Source of the DNA: Shewanella sp. UCD-KL21
GTDB taxonomy: Bacteria; Pseudomonadota; Gammaproteobacteria; Enterobacterales; Shewanellaceae
Length of the DNA: 64,000 bases
Direction of reading: 5' to 3'
NCBI RefSeq assembly: GCF_001957135.1
Contig: NZ_MPHK01000002.1
Location: 279,463 to 343,462 of the forward strand
Under the pieces are notes generated by a model. It was not told the DNA's origin. It did not search any database and saw only the letters and a program-made list of their open reading frames with translations. Every line of letters starts with the position of its first letter. The stretch's first letter is position 1. A program made the position numbers and the translations under genes. Shown here one piece after another: positions 44,125-53,777 of this stretch.

Positions 44125-44643
44125 TGTGGCCTCCCTTTATCACATAGTTAATCAATCCATTTCGCTTTAAGCACTATTAGCTTCAAATGTTTAGCTGTAA
44201 AAACTCAATCTCAGTAAATGTATGACGACAAGATTAACTGATTAGTCAATGAAACCTTGCAGCTCACCTTTTAGAGCCTGTCCGCCTTGCAAATCAAGTG
44301 AGATAAATCATGTCATTTAAAGCAAGTGCCTAGCGCTATTTAAATTCAGTATAGGACTGTAACAATGATTAAAAGTTGACCTAGATCAGGCTTTAACTCA
44401 CCAATTAAATTTCATAACAAATACTCATTTGAGCTTACAAGTGTTCGCTAGTTATGGTCTGATCTGTGAATAATCAGTCTCGGGTGATTGTATCGACCCG
44501 AAACCTCAGGTACTCTGCTTGCTCGATTGTGCTAAAACGATGATTATGAAGATTAACTATTGTTCATCTTTACTAGTCCCAACAGATTGTATTGCAAAAA
44601 ATACAGACAAAGGTTAAGCCTTAATGAAAGTAGCATTATATAA
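44125..44643. other. 519-bp divergent promoter region between EF-G-like gene and pfaR
   Basis: This AT-rich intergenic region holds a FadR-like site near 44452-44468. A 6-bp inverted repeat TCGGGT/ACCCGA lies at 44480-44501. A 7-codon ORF overlapping the pfaR start begins at 44624. Nothing else supportable was seen. Confidence 0.5.
44452..44468. promoter_or_regulatory. Possible FadR-like site upstream of pfaR
   Basis: TATGGTCTGATCTGTGA shares TGGTCTGA with the fadI operator but its second half is degenerate, at about 10 of 16 defined consensus positions. It lies about 180 bp before pfaR. Confidence 0.3.
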
Positions 44644-44647
44644 ATGA
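44624..44647 (+). CDS. Possible 7-codon leader ORF overlapping pfaR
   Basis: The ORF ATG-AAA-GTA-GCA-TTA-TAT-AAA-TGA encodes MKVALYK. AAGGTTAAG lies before its ATG at workable spacing, whereas pfaR has no convincing site of its own. Its TGA overlaps the pfaR ATG (ATGA). This could couple pfaR translation to the leader, or be chance. Confidence 0.35.
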   Translation: MKVALYK

Positions 44648-45501
44648 CAGCAGAGCCAAGCGCAAAAGCTGCGATAAAAAAATCAGTGACCACAGACACT
44701 AGCACGCCAGTGGTGCGTCACCGTAATGCCACCACCACCCCTGAAATGCGTCAGTTCATTCAAACGTCTGACTTTAGCGTGAGCCAATTAGCTAAAATTC
44801 TCAATATTTCAGAGGCCACCGTGAGAAAGTGGCGTAAGCGTGATTCTGTCAGCGATACCCCCACCACGCCACATCACCTCAAAACCACATTGTCGCCAAT
44901 GGAAGAGTATGTGGTGGTCGGTTTGCGCTACCAATTAAAAATGCCGCTGGACAGGCTGCTTAAGGTGACCCAGCAGTTTATTAATAAGGATGTCTCTCGC
45001 TCAGGGCTTGCCCGCTGCTTAAAACGCTACGGGGTATCAAAGCTTGATGACTTCGAAAGCCCCTATGTGCCCGAGCGCTATTTCAACCAGTTACCCATTG
45101 TTCAAGGCACCGATGTCGCCACTTATACCTTGAACCCAGAAACCTTAGCCAAAACCTTATCCTTACCTGAAGCCACTCAAGAAAATGTGGTGCAAGTGGT
45201 ATCACTGACGATTCCGCCGCAATTAACGGATAAAGAAAGTTACTCGGTTTTACTGGGGGTTGATTTCGCAACTGACTGGGTTTATCTCGACATCTATCAA
45301 GACAGCCATACCCAAGCGACTAATCGCTATATTGCTTATGTGTTAAAGCACGGCCCGTTTCACTTAAGAAAATTACTCGTAAAAAATTACCACACCTTTT
45401 TAGCTCGCTTCCCGGGCGCTAAAACCATACATGCTTCGGAAGCAGCACACTCTACAAATAATTCAGCTATGGATAGACTGAACAACGGAGACTCAAAATG
45501 A
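44644..45501 (+). CDS. pfaR: PfaR: transcriptional regulator of the pfa operon
   Basis: The 285-aa protein has a helix-turn-helix at about residues 44-66 (FSVSQLAKILNISEATVRKW, then RKR). A second DNA-binding-like helical region spans residues 84-135. A segment resembling an RNase H fold follows (VLLGVDFATDWVYLDIYQDS). PfaR activates pfaABCD in EPA-producing Shewanella. The layout of HTH plus degenerate DDE-like core resembles IS481-family transposases without the intact catalytic acids. The gene ends in an ATGA overlap with pfaA, unlike the separate regulator transcription seen in many clusters. Confidence 0.88.
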   Translation: MTAEPSAKAAIKKSVTTDTSTPVVRHRNATTTPEMRQFIQTSDFSVSQLAKILNISEATVRKWRKRDSVSDTPTTPHHLKTTLSPMEEYVVVGLRYQLKMPLDRLLKVTQQFINKDVSRSGLARCLKRYGVSKLDDFESPYVPERYFNQLPIVQGTDVATYTLNPETLAKTLSLPEATQENVVQVVSLTIPPQLTDKESYSVLLGVDFATDWVYLDIYQDSHTQATNRYIAYVLKHGPFHLRKLLVKNYHTFLARFPGAKTIHASEAAHSTNNSAMDRLNNGDSK

Positions 45502-48500
45502 GCCAAGAACCGACCCAACAAAAGTTAGTTGAAGACAAACGACTCAATAAGCGTCTTAAAGATATGCCAATCGCCATTGTCGGCATGGCAAGTATCTTTG
45601 CTAATTCGCGTTACTTGAATAAGTTTTGGGACTTAATCAGTGAAAAAATTGATGCCATTACTGAAGTACCTAAGTCGCACTGGCGTCCTGAAGATTACTT
45701 TGACGCTGACAAAACAACCCCTGATAAAAGCTACTGTAAGCGCGGTGGTTTTATCCCTGACGTTGACTTTAACCCTATGGAATTTGGCCTACCGCCAAAT
45801 ATCCTAGAGCTCACTGACACCTCACAATTACTGTCATTGGTTATCGCCAAAGAAGTGCTTGCCGACGCGGGTGTAACACCTGAATATGACACCGATAAAA
45901 TCGGTATTACGCTCGGAGTGGGCGGCGGTCAAAAAATCAATGCGAGCCTAACCGCACGCCTGCAATATCCTGTACTTAAAAAGGTATTTAAAAGTAGCGG
46001 CTTAAGTGATGCTGACAGCGATATGCTGATCAAGAAATTCCAAGACCAATATGTTCACTGGGAAGAAAACTCATTCCCGGGCTCTTTAGGTAATGTTATC
46101 GCCGGTCGTATTGCTAACCGCTTTGATTTAGGTGGCATGAACTGTGTGGTTGATGCAGCATGTGCAGGCTCACTTGCCGCGATGCGTATGGCATTAACTG
46201 AGCTGGTTGAAGGCCGCAGTGAAATGATGATCACCGGTGGTGTGTGTACTGATAACTCACCTTCTATGTATATGAGTTTTTCTAAAACGCCTGCATTTAC
46301 CACTAACGAAACCATTCAACCATTTGATATCGACTCAAAAGGCATGATGATTGGTGAAGGTATCGGCATGGTTGCACTTAAGCGCCTTGAAGATGCTGAG
46401 CGTGACGGCGACCGTATTTACTCGGTAATTAAAGGGGTTGGCGCCTCATCAGATGGTAAATTTAAATCGATTTATGCGCCGCGCCCAGAAGGCCAAGCAA
46501 AAGCATTAAAACGTGCTTATGATGATGCTGGTTTTGAGCCTCACACCGTTGGCTTAATTGAAGCTCATGGTACAGGTACTGCTGCAGGTGACGTCGCTGA
46601 ATTTAACGGTCTTAAGTCTGTTTTTGGTGAGTTTAATGACACCAAACAACACATTGCTTTAGGTTCTGTTAAGTCTCAAGTGGGTCACACAAAATCGACT
46701 GCAGGAACGGCTGGGGTCATTAAAGCCGCCCTTGCACTGCATCATAAAGTGCTGCCACCAACCATAAACGTGTCTAAGCCAAATCCGAAACTGAATGTTG
46801 AAGATTCGCCGTTTTTCTTAAATACCGAAACCCGTCCTTGGATGCCGCGCCCTGATGGCACCCCACGTCGTGCTGGTATTAGCTCATTTGGTTTTGGTGG
46901 TACTAACTTCCATATGGTGCTTGAAGAATACACTGCAGAACATGCTCGTGATGCGAAATACCGTCAACGCCAAGTACCTCAAAGTGTGTTAATTAGCGCA
47001 GAGAGTAAAGCTGCACTTCAAACTGAAGTTAGCGCGTTAATCGCAAGCATCGCTAAGCTAACTGATACTGACAACGCCAGTATTGCTCAAGCTGAACTTA
47101 CCCGCATTGCTAAGCAATATGCCGTTAGAACATTAGATACAAACGCTGCTCGTTTAGGCTTAGTTGCTGCGAATTTAGCTGAGCTAACGGCGCAATTACA
47201 ATTGGCATTAAAACAGCTTGAAAGTCAAAACAGTGATGCGTGGCAATTGCCGTCTGGCACTAGCTACCGCTCAGCAGCATTGATAACAGCTGCTAAAGCT
47301 AGCAAGTCTGCTAATAGTCCAAAAGTCGCGGCGTTATTTGCAGGTCAAGGTTCTCAATACTTAAATATGGGTATTGAAGTCGCTTGTCATTTCCCTGAGA
47401 TGCGCCAGCAGCTTAACAAGGCTGATAAAGTCTTTGCTAGCTTTAACAAAACTCCGCTGTCACAAGTCTTATTCCCAATTCCTGCATTTGAAAAAGCAGA
47501 TAAAGAAGCTCAAGCAGCGTTACTGACAAGCACTGATAACGCCCAAAGCGCCATTGGTGTTGTCAGCATGAGTCAATACCAGTTATTCACTCAAGCAGGT
47601 TTCAGCGCTGACATGTTTGCAGGTCACAGCTTTGGTGAGCTTTCGGCATTATGCGCCGCAGGCGTTATCTCTAATGATGACTACTACCAATTATCATTTG
47701 CACGCGGCGAGTCAATGGCAGCATCTGCGGTTGATAAAGACGGTAATGCACTTGATAAAGGCACCATGTACGCCATTATCTTGCCAGCCAATGATACTGA
47801 CGCGGCCAATGCTGAGAATATCGCCAAATTAGAAAGCTGTATCAGTGATTTTGATGGCGTAAAAGTGGCTAACTACAACTCAGCGACTCAGCTTGTTATC
47901 GCCGGTCCTACTGAAAGCTGCGCTGCTGCGGCTAAAGCCATTAGCGCATTAGGCTTTAAAGCGATTGCGCTGCCAGTCTCTGGCGCCTTCCATACTCCGC
48001 TTGTGGGTCATGCACAAAAGCCATTTGCTAAAGCCATTGATAAAGCTAAATTTAGCGCCAGTAAAGTGGCCTTGTTCTCAAATGCTAGCGGTGAGCAACA
48101 TCCAACGGATGCTAAATCAATTAAAGCGGCATTCAAGCAGCATATGCTGCAATCAGTGCGCTTTACTGATCAGTTAAATAATATGTATGACGCCGGTGCA
48201 CGTGTATTTGTTGAGTTCGGTCCTAAGAACATACTTCAAAAACTGGTACAAGCTACCTTGGGTGATAAAGCTGAGTCAGTATCTGTTGTCAGCATAAACC
48301 CGAATCCTAAAGGTAATAGTGATACCCAGCTTCGCATTGCTGCTATGCAACTTTGTGTATTGGGCGCACCGCTGACTGAGATTGATCCATACCAAGCTGA
48401 CATTGCAGCGCCTGTTAAGCCTAAAGGCATGAACGTCAAACTGAATGCATCGAACCATATTAGCGCGCCAACCCTTGCCAAAATGGAAAAATCATTAGCA

Positions 48501-51500
48501 ACGGGCCAAGTAACATCACAAGTGGTTGAAACCATCGTTGAGAAGGTTGTTGAAAAGCCAGTTGAGAAAATCGTAGAAAAGATTGTGGAAAAAGAAGTGA
48601 TAAAAACTGAATATATTGAAGTTGCCTCAGCCAATGCCAACGCACCAGCTGCTCGCAATACAGTAACGACTGCACCAGTAGCTGACAATGCACTAGCGCA
48701 ACCTGCAGTCGCTGGAACTGCTAGCTTAGAAGCATTTTTCAATGCCCAGCAACAAGCTGCAAACTTACATCAGCAGTTCTTGGCTATTCCTAAACAATAC
48801 GGTGATACCTTTACTCACCTGATGACAGAGCAAAGCAAAATGGCTGCCGCTGGACTCGCTATTCCTGAGAGCTTACAGCGCTCAATGGAGCTATTCCACC
48901 AGCATCAAGCACAAACCTTGCAAAGCCATACCTTGTTCCTTGAGCAGCAAGCACAATCAAGCCAGTCTGCTCTTGCTATGCTAACAGGCACTTCGCTGCC
49001 AGTTCAGCCGCAAACCGCTGCAACAACAATAGCAGCGCCAGCAATGACTCAGACTGTTGCAGCAACAGCAGTTCAAACACCAACTCAAGTAGCTGCGCCA
49101 GTTGCAGTGCCAGTTGCACAAGCTCCAGTAGCACAAGTGCCTACTACAAAAGTAACAGCCCCATTAGCACCAGCAAAAACCGTTATTGCAGAACCTATCT
49201 CGGCGCCAGCGCCAGCTGCTCCTGCTGCAACAGTTCAAGCTTCGCCTGCTGGTTTATCAGCAGAAACTGTCTTGAACACTATGCTCGAAGTGGTTGCTGA
49301 AAAAACCGGTTACCCCACTGAAATGCTAGAACTTGGCATGGATATGGAAGCGGATTTAGGTATCGATTCAATCAAGCGCGTTGAGATTTTAGGTACGGTA
49401 CAAGATGAGCTACCAAGCTTACCTGAGCTTAGCCCTGATGATTTAGCTGAGTGTCGTACCCTTGGCGAAATCGTAGCTTACATGAACAGTAAACTGCCCG
49501 CCGCGGGCGCTATGAACTCTGCATCACCTGCAGTTTGTGCTGCACCAGTAGCGTCAGGTTTATCTGCTGAAACAGTATTGCATACCATGCTCGAAGTGGT
49601 TGCTGACAAAACAGGTTACCCTACTGAAATGCTAGAACTTAGCATGGATATGGAAGCGGATTTAGGCATCGATTCAATCAAGCGTGTTGAGATTTTAGGC
49701 ACAGTACAAGATGAGCTGCCAAGCTTACCTGAGCTTAACCCTGAAGATTTAGCTGAGTGTCGTACCCTTGGTGAAATCGTTGACTATATGAACAGCAAGC
49801 TACCCGCTGCAACTGCTGCGCCTATGGTTGCTTCAGCGCCGATAGCTCAAGCGGCACCTGTCGCTTCTGGTTTATCAGCTGAAACAGTCTTGAATACCAT
49901 GATGTCGGTGGTTGCAGACAAAACAGGTTACCCAACTGAAATGCTAGAACTTAGCATGGATATGGAAGCAGACTTAGGCATCGACTCTATAAAACGTGTT
50001 GAGATTTTAGGCACAGTACAAGATGAGCTACCAAGCTTACCTGAGCTTAGCCCTGAAGATTTAGCAGAGTGTTGTACCCTTGGCGAAATCGTAGCTTATA
50101 TGAACAGCAAGCTACCAGCCGCGGGCGCTCATACGCAAGCCGCTGAAGGCTCTACATCTGCTTCAACTGTAGCGTCTGGTTTATCTGCTGAAACAGTATT
50201 GAATACCATGATGTCTGTGGTTGCTGAAAAGACTGGTTACCCTACTGAAATGCTAGAACTTAGCATGGATATGGAAGCAGACCTTGGTATCGATTCAATC
50301 AAGCGTGTTGAGATTTTAGGCACAGTACAAGATGAGCTGCCAAGCTTACCTGAGCTTAACCCTGAAGATTTAGCTGAGTGTCGTACCCTTGGCGAAATCG
50401 TTGACTATATGGGCAGTAAACTGCCAGCCGCAGGCGCTATGAACTCTACGTTGCCAGCAGCAGGAGCTCATACACAAGCCGCTGAAGGCTCTGCCTCTGC
50501 TTCAACTGTAGCATCTGGTTTATCTGCTGAAACAGTATTGAATACCATGATGTCTGTGGTTGCAGATAAAACCGGTTACCCAACAGAAATGCTAGAACTT
50601 AGCATGGACATGGAAGCAGACCTTGGTATTGATTCAATCAAACGTGTAGAAATTCTTGGTACGGTACAAGATGAACTACCAGGCTTACCTGAGCTTAACC
50701 CAGAAGATTTAGCAGAGTGTCGTACTCTTGGTGAAATCGTTAGCTACATGAACTCTAAGCTACCCGCTGAAGGCTCTACCTCTGCTTCACCTGTCACTTC
50801 AGGTCTAACAGCCGAACAAGTTCATAGCACCATGATGTCAGTGGTTGCTGAAAAAACCGGTTACCCAACTGAAATGCTAGAACTTAGCATGGACATGGAA
50901 GCAGACCTTGGTATCGATTCTATCAAGCGCGTAGAGATCCTTGGTACGGTACAAGACGAGCTACCTGGTTTACCAGAGCTTAACCCAGAAGATTTAGCTG
51001 AGTGTCGCACGCTTGGTGAAATCGTATCTTATATGAACTCTAAACTCGCCACAGGCGCTATAAACAGCAAGCTATCAGCTGATGTAGTTTCCGACACAAC
51101 AACGACAACAGTATCTGATTTAGCAACAGACTTACCTCCCCATCAGGAAGTCGCACTAAAAAAGCTACCAGCGGCGGATAAGTTAGTTGATTGTTTTTCT
51201 AAAGAAGCGTGTATCGTCATCAATGATGATGGTCATAACGCTGGCGTTCTAGCAGAAAAACTTACCGCAACAGGCCTAACCGTCGCCGTTATTCGTAGCC
51301 CAGAATCAGTCACTAGCGCACAATCACCGCTAAGCAGTGATATCAAAAGTTACAACCTAACGGCTGTAAATGATGAAGCGATTAGTGATGTCATTGCCCA
51401 AATCAGTAAAGATCATAAAGTGGCTGGCTTTGTTCATCTACAACCACAACTTGCCACTGCGAACAAAGCTTTGCCGCTAAGTGATGCAGCTTTTGTGGCT

Positions 51501-53777
51501 GTTGAACAAGCTTTCTTAATGGCTAAGCACCTACAGAAAAGCTTTAGTGAATTAGCAAAAACTGAACGTGTAAGCTTTATGACGGTAAGTCGTATTGATG
51601 GTGGTTTTGGTTACTTAAACACTAATGAACTTGCCACTGCTGAGTTAAATCAAGCAGCACTTTCAGGTCTAAGCAAAACCCTTAGCCATGAATGGCCAAC
51701 AGTGTTTTGTCGTGCATTAGATATCGCGCCAAGCTTTGAAGCTGTGGACCTTGCTGATGCCGTTATTGCTGAGTTATTTGATGTTAATGCTGTCAATGAG
51801 ATTGTTGAGGTAGGTATAAGCAGCGAAGGTCGTCATACATTAACAGCGACCACAACTGCGAAAACGCGCTATCAAACCACGACCCTTGATAGCAATGATA
51901 CTGTGTTAGTCACAGGCGGTGCTAAGGGCGTCACATTTGAATGTGCTCTTACACTTGCTAAACAGACAAAGTCTCACTTTATCCTTGCAGGTCGTAGTCA
52001 ACACCTTGCAACTGACCTGCCGACATGGGCTCAAGGCAAGCAAGCTAAAGAGTTAAAAGCAGCTGCAATTGGCTTTATTCAATCTCAAGGTAACAAGCCA
52101 ACGCCAAAACAAATTGACGCGTTAGTATGGCCAATTACCAGTAGCTTAGAGATTGACCGCGCCTTAGCAGCATTCACTGAAGTGGGCGCAAGTGCTGAAT
52201 ATATCAGTATGGATGTCAGCTCAGATGATGCCATTAAGCAATCGCTTTCAGCTTTCAAATCAATTACCGGCATCATTCATGGCGCAGGTGTATTGGCTGA
52301 TAAGCATATTCAAGACAAAACCTTAGCTGAATTAGGTCGTGTATACGGCACTAAAGTCACCGGCTTTGCAGGTATCATTAATGCCATTGATGCGAGTAAA
52401 TTAAAGCTGGTTGCTATGTTCTCATCTGCTGCAGGTTTCTACGGCAACACGGGACAAAGTGACTATTCAATGTCAAATGAGATCCTCAATAAAACCGCAT
52501 TACAACTTGCCAATAACTATCCGCAAGCCAAAGTAATGAGCTTTAACTGGGGGCCTTGGGATGGCGGAATGGTCAGCTCAGCATTAAAGAAGATGTTTGT
52601 TGAACGTGGCGTTTACGTTATTCCGTTAGATAAAGGCGCAAACTTATTTGCCCACAGTCTGTTATCTGAAACCGGTGTTCAAATACTGATTGGTTCGAGC
52701 ATGCAAGGTTCCGATTCTTCAGAACAAGCAACAGGTTCAGCTGTAAAAAAGCTTAATGCGGACTCTGCGCTAAATGCTGAGAGTTCGCTGACATTATCTT
52801 TTTTAAATACTGTATCTAACAGTGCAACTGCAGCAGATAAGCCTCGCAGCTTATCTGTTGTAAGAGTACTTAATCCGGTTGCAATGCCCTTCATTGAAGA
52901 TCATTGCATCGCGGGTAATCCAGTACTGCCGACAGTGTGCGCCATACAATGGATGCGTGAAACAGCGCAAAAGCTATGTGGTTTACCTGTAAGCACCAAA
53001 GATTATAAGTTACTTAAAGGCATTATTTTTGAGTCGGCCCAGCCACAAGAGTTAACCCTGCAGTTAACTGAAACCGCTGAAGGCTTAAAAGCATTGATTT
53101 CTAGCCGAGTACTTGACGGTAACAGTGATGCAAATAGCGAAGTAAAAACGGCAGCGTTATTAAGACCGCAATACCAAGCGAACTTAATCGTCAACAGTGC
53201 ATTACTTAATGACGTTGCCACTACAGCAACCGATAAAATGGCTCACTTAGCGTCAATCATTGATAACGTTAAAAACAACAAGGCCATTAGTACTGACAGT
53301 GAACTTTATTCAAACGGCAGCTTATTTCATGGCCCTCGTTTACAAGGGATCAAGCAAGTATTGGTTGCTAATGATAGCCAGCTTATTTGTAAAGTGACCT
53401 TACCAGAAATTGAACAAACTGATTGTTTAGGTTTTGAAGCGCAAGTTGAACTCGGTGGTAGTCAGGCATTTGCAGAAGATCTACTGCTACAAGCAATGCT
53501 AGTGTGGGCGCGAATAAAGCATGATGCAGCTAGTTTGCCATCAACCATTGGTGAGCTCACCACTTACGCGCCATTTGCATCAAATGACCAAGGTTATTTA
53601 GTGCTTAATGTCGTTAAGAGTACTAGTCGCTCTTTGACTGCAAACATTGCGCTTTACCATGAAGATGGTCGCTTAAGTTGCACCATGACAGCGGCAAAAA
53701 CAACCATTAGCAAAAGCTTGAATGAGGCTTTTTTAGCCCCAGCTAAAGCACTTGCTGATTTGCAGGAGTCGGTGTGA
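45498..53777 (+). CDS. pfaA: PfaA: polyunsaturated fatty acid synthase subunit (KS-AT-ACPx6-KR-DH-like)
   Basis: The 2759-aa type I iterative synthase begins with a ketosynthase (about 20-480; Cys222 in DAACAGS, His357 in EAHGTGT, His397 in GHTKSTAG). A malonyl-CoA acyltransferase follows (about 600-900; Ser711 in GHSFGE), then a charged repeat linker (VEKVVEKPVEKIVEKIVEKE, about 1010-1040). Six tandem acyl carrier proteins have phosphopantetheine serines at residues 1291, 1393, 1497, 1600, 1713 and 1808 (GIDSIKR). The ketoreductase is at about 2130-2400 (VTGGAKGV). A C-terminal hot-dog DH-like region has EDHCIAGNPVLP with His2469. CGGAG precedes the start. It builds and carries the growing chain for EPA. 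Confidence 0.97.
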   Translation: MSQEPTQQKLVEDKRLNKRLKDMPIAIVGMASIFANSRYLNKFWDLISEKIDAITEVPKSHWRPEDYFDADKTTPDKSYCKRGGFIPDVDFNPMEFGLPPNILELTDTSQLLSLVIAKEVLADAGVTPEYDTDKIGITLGVGGGQKINASLTARLQYPVLKKVFKSSGLSDADSDMLIKKFQDQYVHWEENSFPGSLGNVIAGRIANRFDLGGMNCVVDAACAGSLAAMRMALTELVEGRSEMMITGGVCTDNSPSMYMSFSKTPAFTTNETIQPFDIDSKGMMIGEGIGMVALKRLEDAERDGDRIYSVIKGVGASSDGKFKSIYAPRPEGQAKALKRAYDDAGFEPHTVGLIEAHGTGTAAGDVAEFNGLKSVFGEFNDTKQHIALGSVKSQVGHTKSTAGTAGVIKAALALHHKVLPPTINVSKPNPKLNVEDSPFFLNTETRPWMPRPDGTPRRAGISSFGFGGTNFHMVLEEYTAEHARDAKYRQRQVPQSVLISAESKAALQTEVSALIASIAKLTDTDNASIAQAELTRIAKQYAVRTLDTNAARLGLVAANLAELTAQLQLALKQLESQNSDAWQLPSGTSYRSAALITAAKASKSANSPKVAALFAGQGSQYLNMGIEVACHFPEMRQQLNKADKVFASFNKTPLSQVLFPIPAFEKADKEAQAALLTSTDNAQSAIGVVSMSQYQLFTQAGFSADMFAGHSFGELSALCAAGVISNDDYYQLSFARGESMAASAVDKDGNALDKGTMYAIILPANDTDAANAENIAKLESCISDFDGVKVANYNSATQLVIAGPTESCAAAAKAISALGFKAIALPVSGAFHTPLVGHAQKPFAKAIDKAKFSASKVALFSNASGEQHPTDAKSIKAAFKQHMLQSVRFTDQLNNMYDAGARVFVEFGPKNILQKLVQATLGDKAESVSVVSINPNPKGNSDTQLRIAAMQLCVLGAPLTEIDPYQADIAAPVKPKGMNVKLNASNHISAPTLAKMEKSLATGQVTSQVVETIVEKVVEKPVEKIVEKIVEKEVIKTEYIEVASANANAPAARNTVTTAPVADNALAQPAVAGTASLEAFFNAQQQAANLHQQFLAIPKQYGDTFTHLMTEQSKMAAAGLAIPESLQRSMELFHQHQAQTLQSHTLFLEQQAQSSQSALAMLTGTSLPVQPQTAATTIAAPAMTQTVAATAVQTPTQVAAPVAVPVAQAPVAQVPTTKVTAPLAPAKTVIAEPISAPAPAAPAATVQASPAGLSAETVLNTMLEVVAEKTGYPTEMLELGMDMEADLGIDSIKRVEILGTVQDELPSLPELSPDDLAECRTLGEIVAYMNSKLPAAGAMNSASPAVCAAPVASGLSAETVLHTMLEVVADKTGYPTEMLELSMDMEADLGIDSIKRVEILGTVQDELPSLPELNPEDLAECRTLGEIVDYMNSKLPAATAAPMVASAPIAQAAPVASGLSAETVLNTMMSVVADKTGYPTEMLELSMDMEADLGIDSIKRVEILGTVQDELPSLPELSPEDLAECCTLGEIVAYMNSKLPAAGAHTQAAEGSTSASTVASGLSAETVLNTMMSVVAEKTGYPTEMLELSMDMEADLGIDSIKRVEILGTVQDELPSLPELNPEDLAECRTLGEIVDYMGSKLPAAGAMNSTLPAAGAHTQAAEGSASASTVASGLSAETVLNTMMSVVADKTGYPTEMLELSMDMEADLGIDSIKRVEILGTVQDELPGLPELNPEDLAECRTLGEIVSYMNSKLPAEGSTSASPVTSGLTAEQVHSTMMSVVAEKTGYPTEMLELSMDMEADLGIDSIKRVEILGTVQDELPGLPELNPEDLAECRTLGEIVSYMNSKLATGAINSKLSADVVSDTTTTTVSDLATDLPPHQEVALKKLPAADKLVDCFSKEACIVINDDGHNAGVLAEKLTATGLTVAVIRSPESVTSAQSPLSSDIKSYNLTAVNDEAISDVIAQISKDHKVAGFVHLQPQLATANKALPLSDAAFVAVEQAFLMAKHLQKSFSELAKTERVSFMTVSRIDGGFGYLNTNELATAELNQAALSGLSKTLSHEWPTVFCRALDIAPSFEAVDLADAVIAELFDVNAVNEIVEVGISSEGRHTLTATTTAKTRYQTTTLDSNDTVLVTGGAKGVTFECALTLAKQTKSHFILAGRSQHLATDLPTWAQGKQAKELKAAAIGFIQSQGNKPTPKQIDALVWPITSSLEIDRALAAFTEVGASAEYISMDVSSDDAIKQSLSAFKSITGIIHGAGVLADKHIQDKTLAELGRVYGTKVTGFAGIINAIDASKLKLVAMFSSAAGFYGNTGQSDYSMSNEILNKTALQLANNYPQAKVMSFNWGPWDGGMVSSALKKMFVERGVYVIPLDKGANLFAHSLLSETGVQILIGSSMQGSDSSEQATGSAVKKLNADSALNAESSLTLSFLNTVSNSATAADKPRSLSVVRVLNPVAMPFIEDHCIAGNPVLPTVCAIQWMRETAQKLCGLPVSTKDYKLLKGIIFESAQPQELTLQLTETAEGLKALISSRVLDGNSDANSEVKTAALLRPQYQANLIVNSALLNDVATTATDKMAHLASIIDNVKNNKAISTDSELYSNGSLFHGPRLQGIKQVLVANDSQLICKVTLPEIEQTDCLGFEAQVELGGSQAFAEDLLLQAMLVWARIKHDAASLPSTIGELTTYAPFASNDQGYLVLNVVKSTSRSLTANIALYHEDGRLSCTMTAAKTTISKSLNEAFLAPAKALADLQESV
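49251..51060 (+). repeat. Six tandem ACP-coding repeats within pfaA
   Basis: Near-identical units of about 285-339 bp each encode one ACP with motif LGIDSIKRVEILGTVQDELP. Serine codons are at 49368, 49674, 49986, 50295, 50634 and 50919. Sub-types are visible: units 1-2 have TMLEVVA, units 3-6 TMMSVVA, units 5-6 ELPGLPEL. Confidence 0.95.

Noticed and set aside
44644-45501. Active insertion sequence at pfaR
   Set aside because: No terminal inverted repeats or target duplications seen, catalytic motifs degenerate, and the gene is translationally coupled to pfaA.
48236-48742. 168-codon minus-strand ORF within pfaA
   Set aside because: Shadow of the repetitive linker coding region of PfaA.
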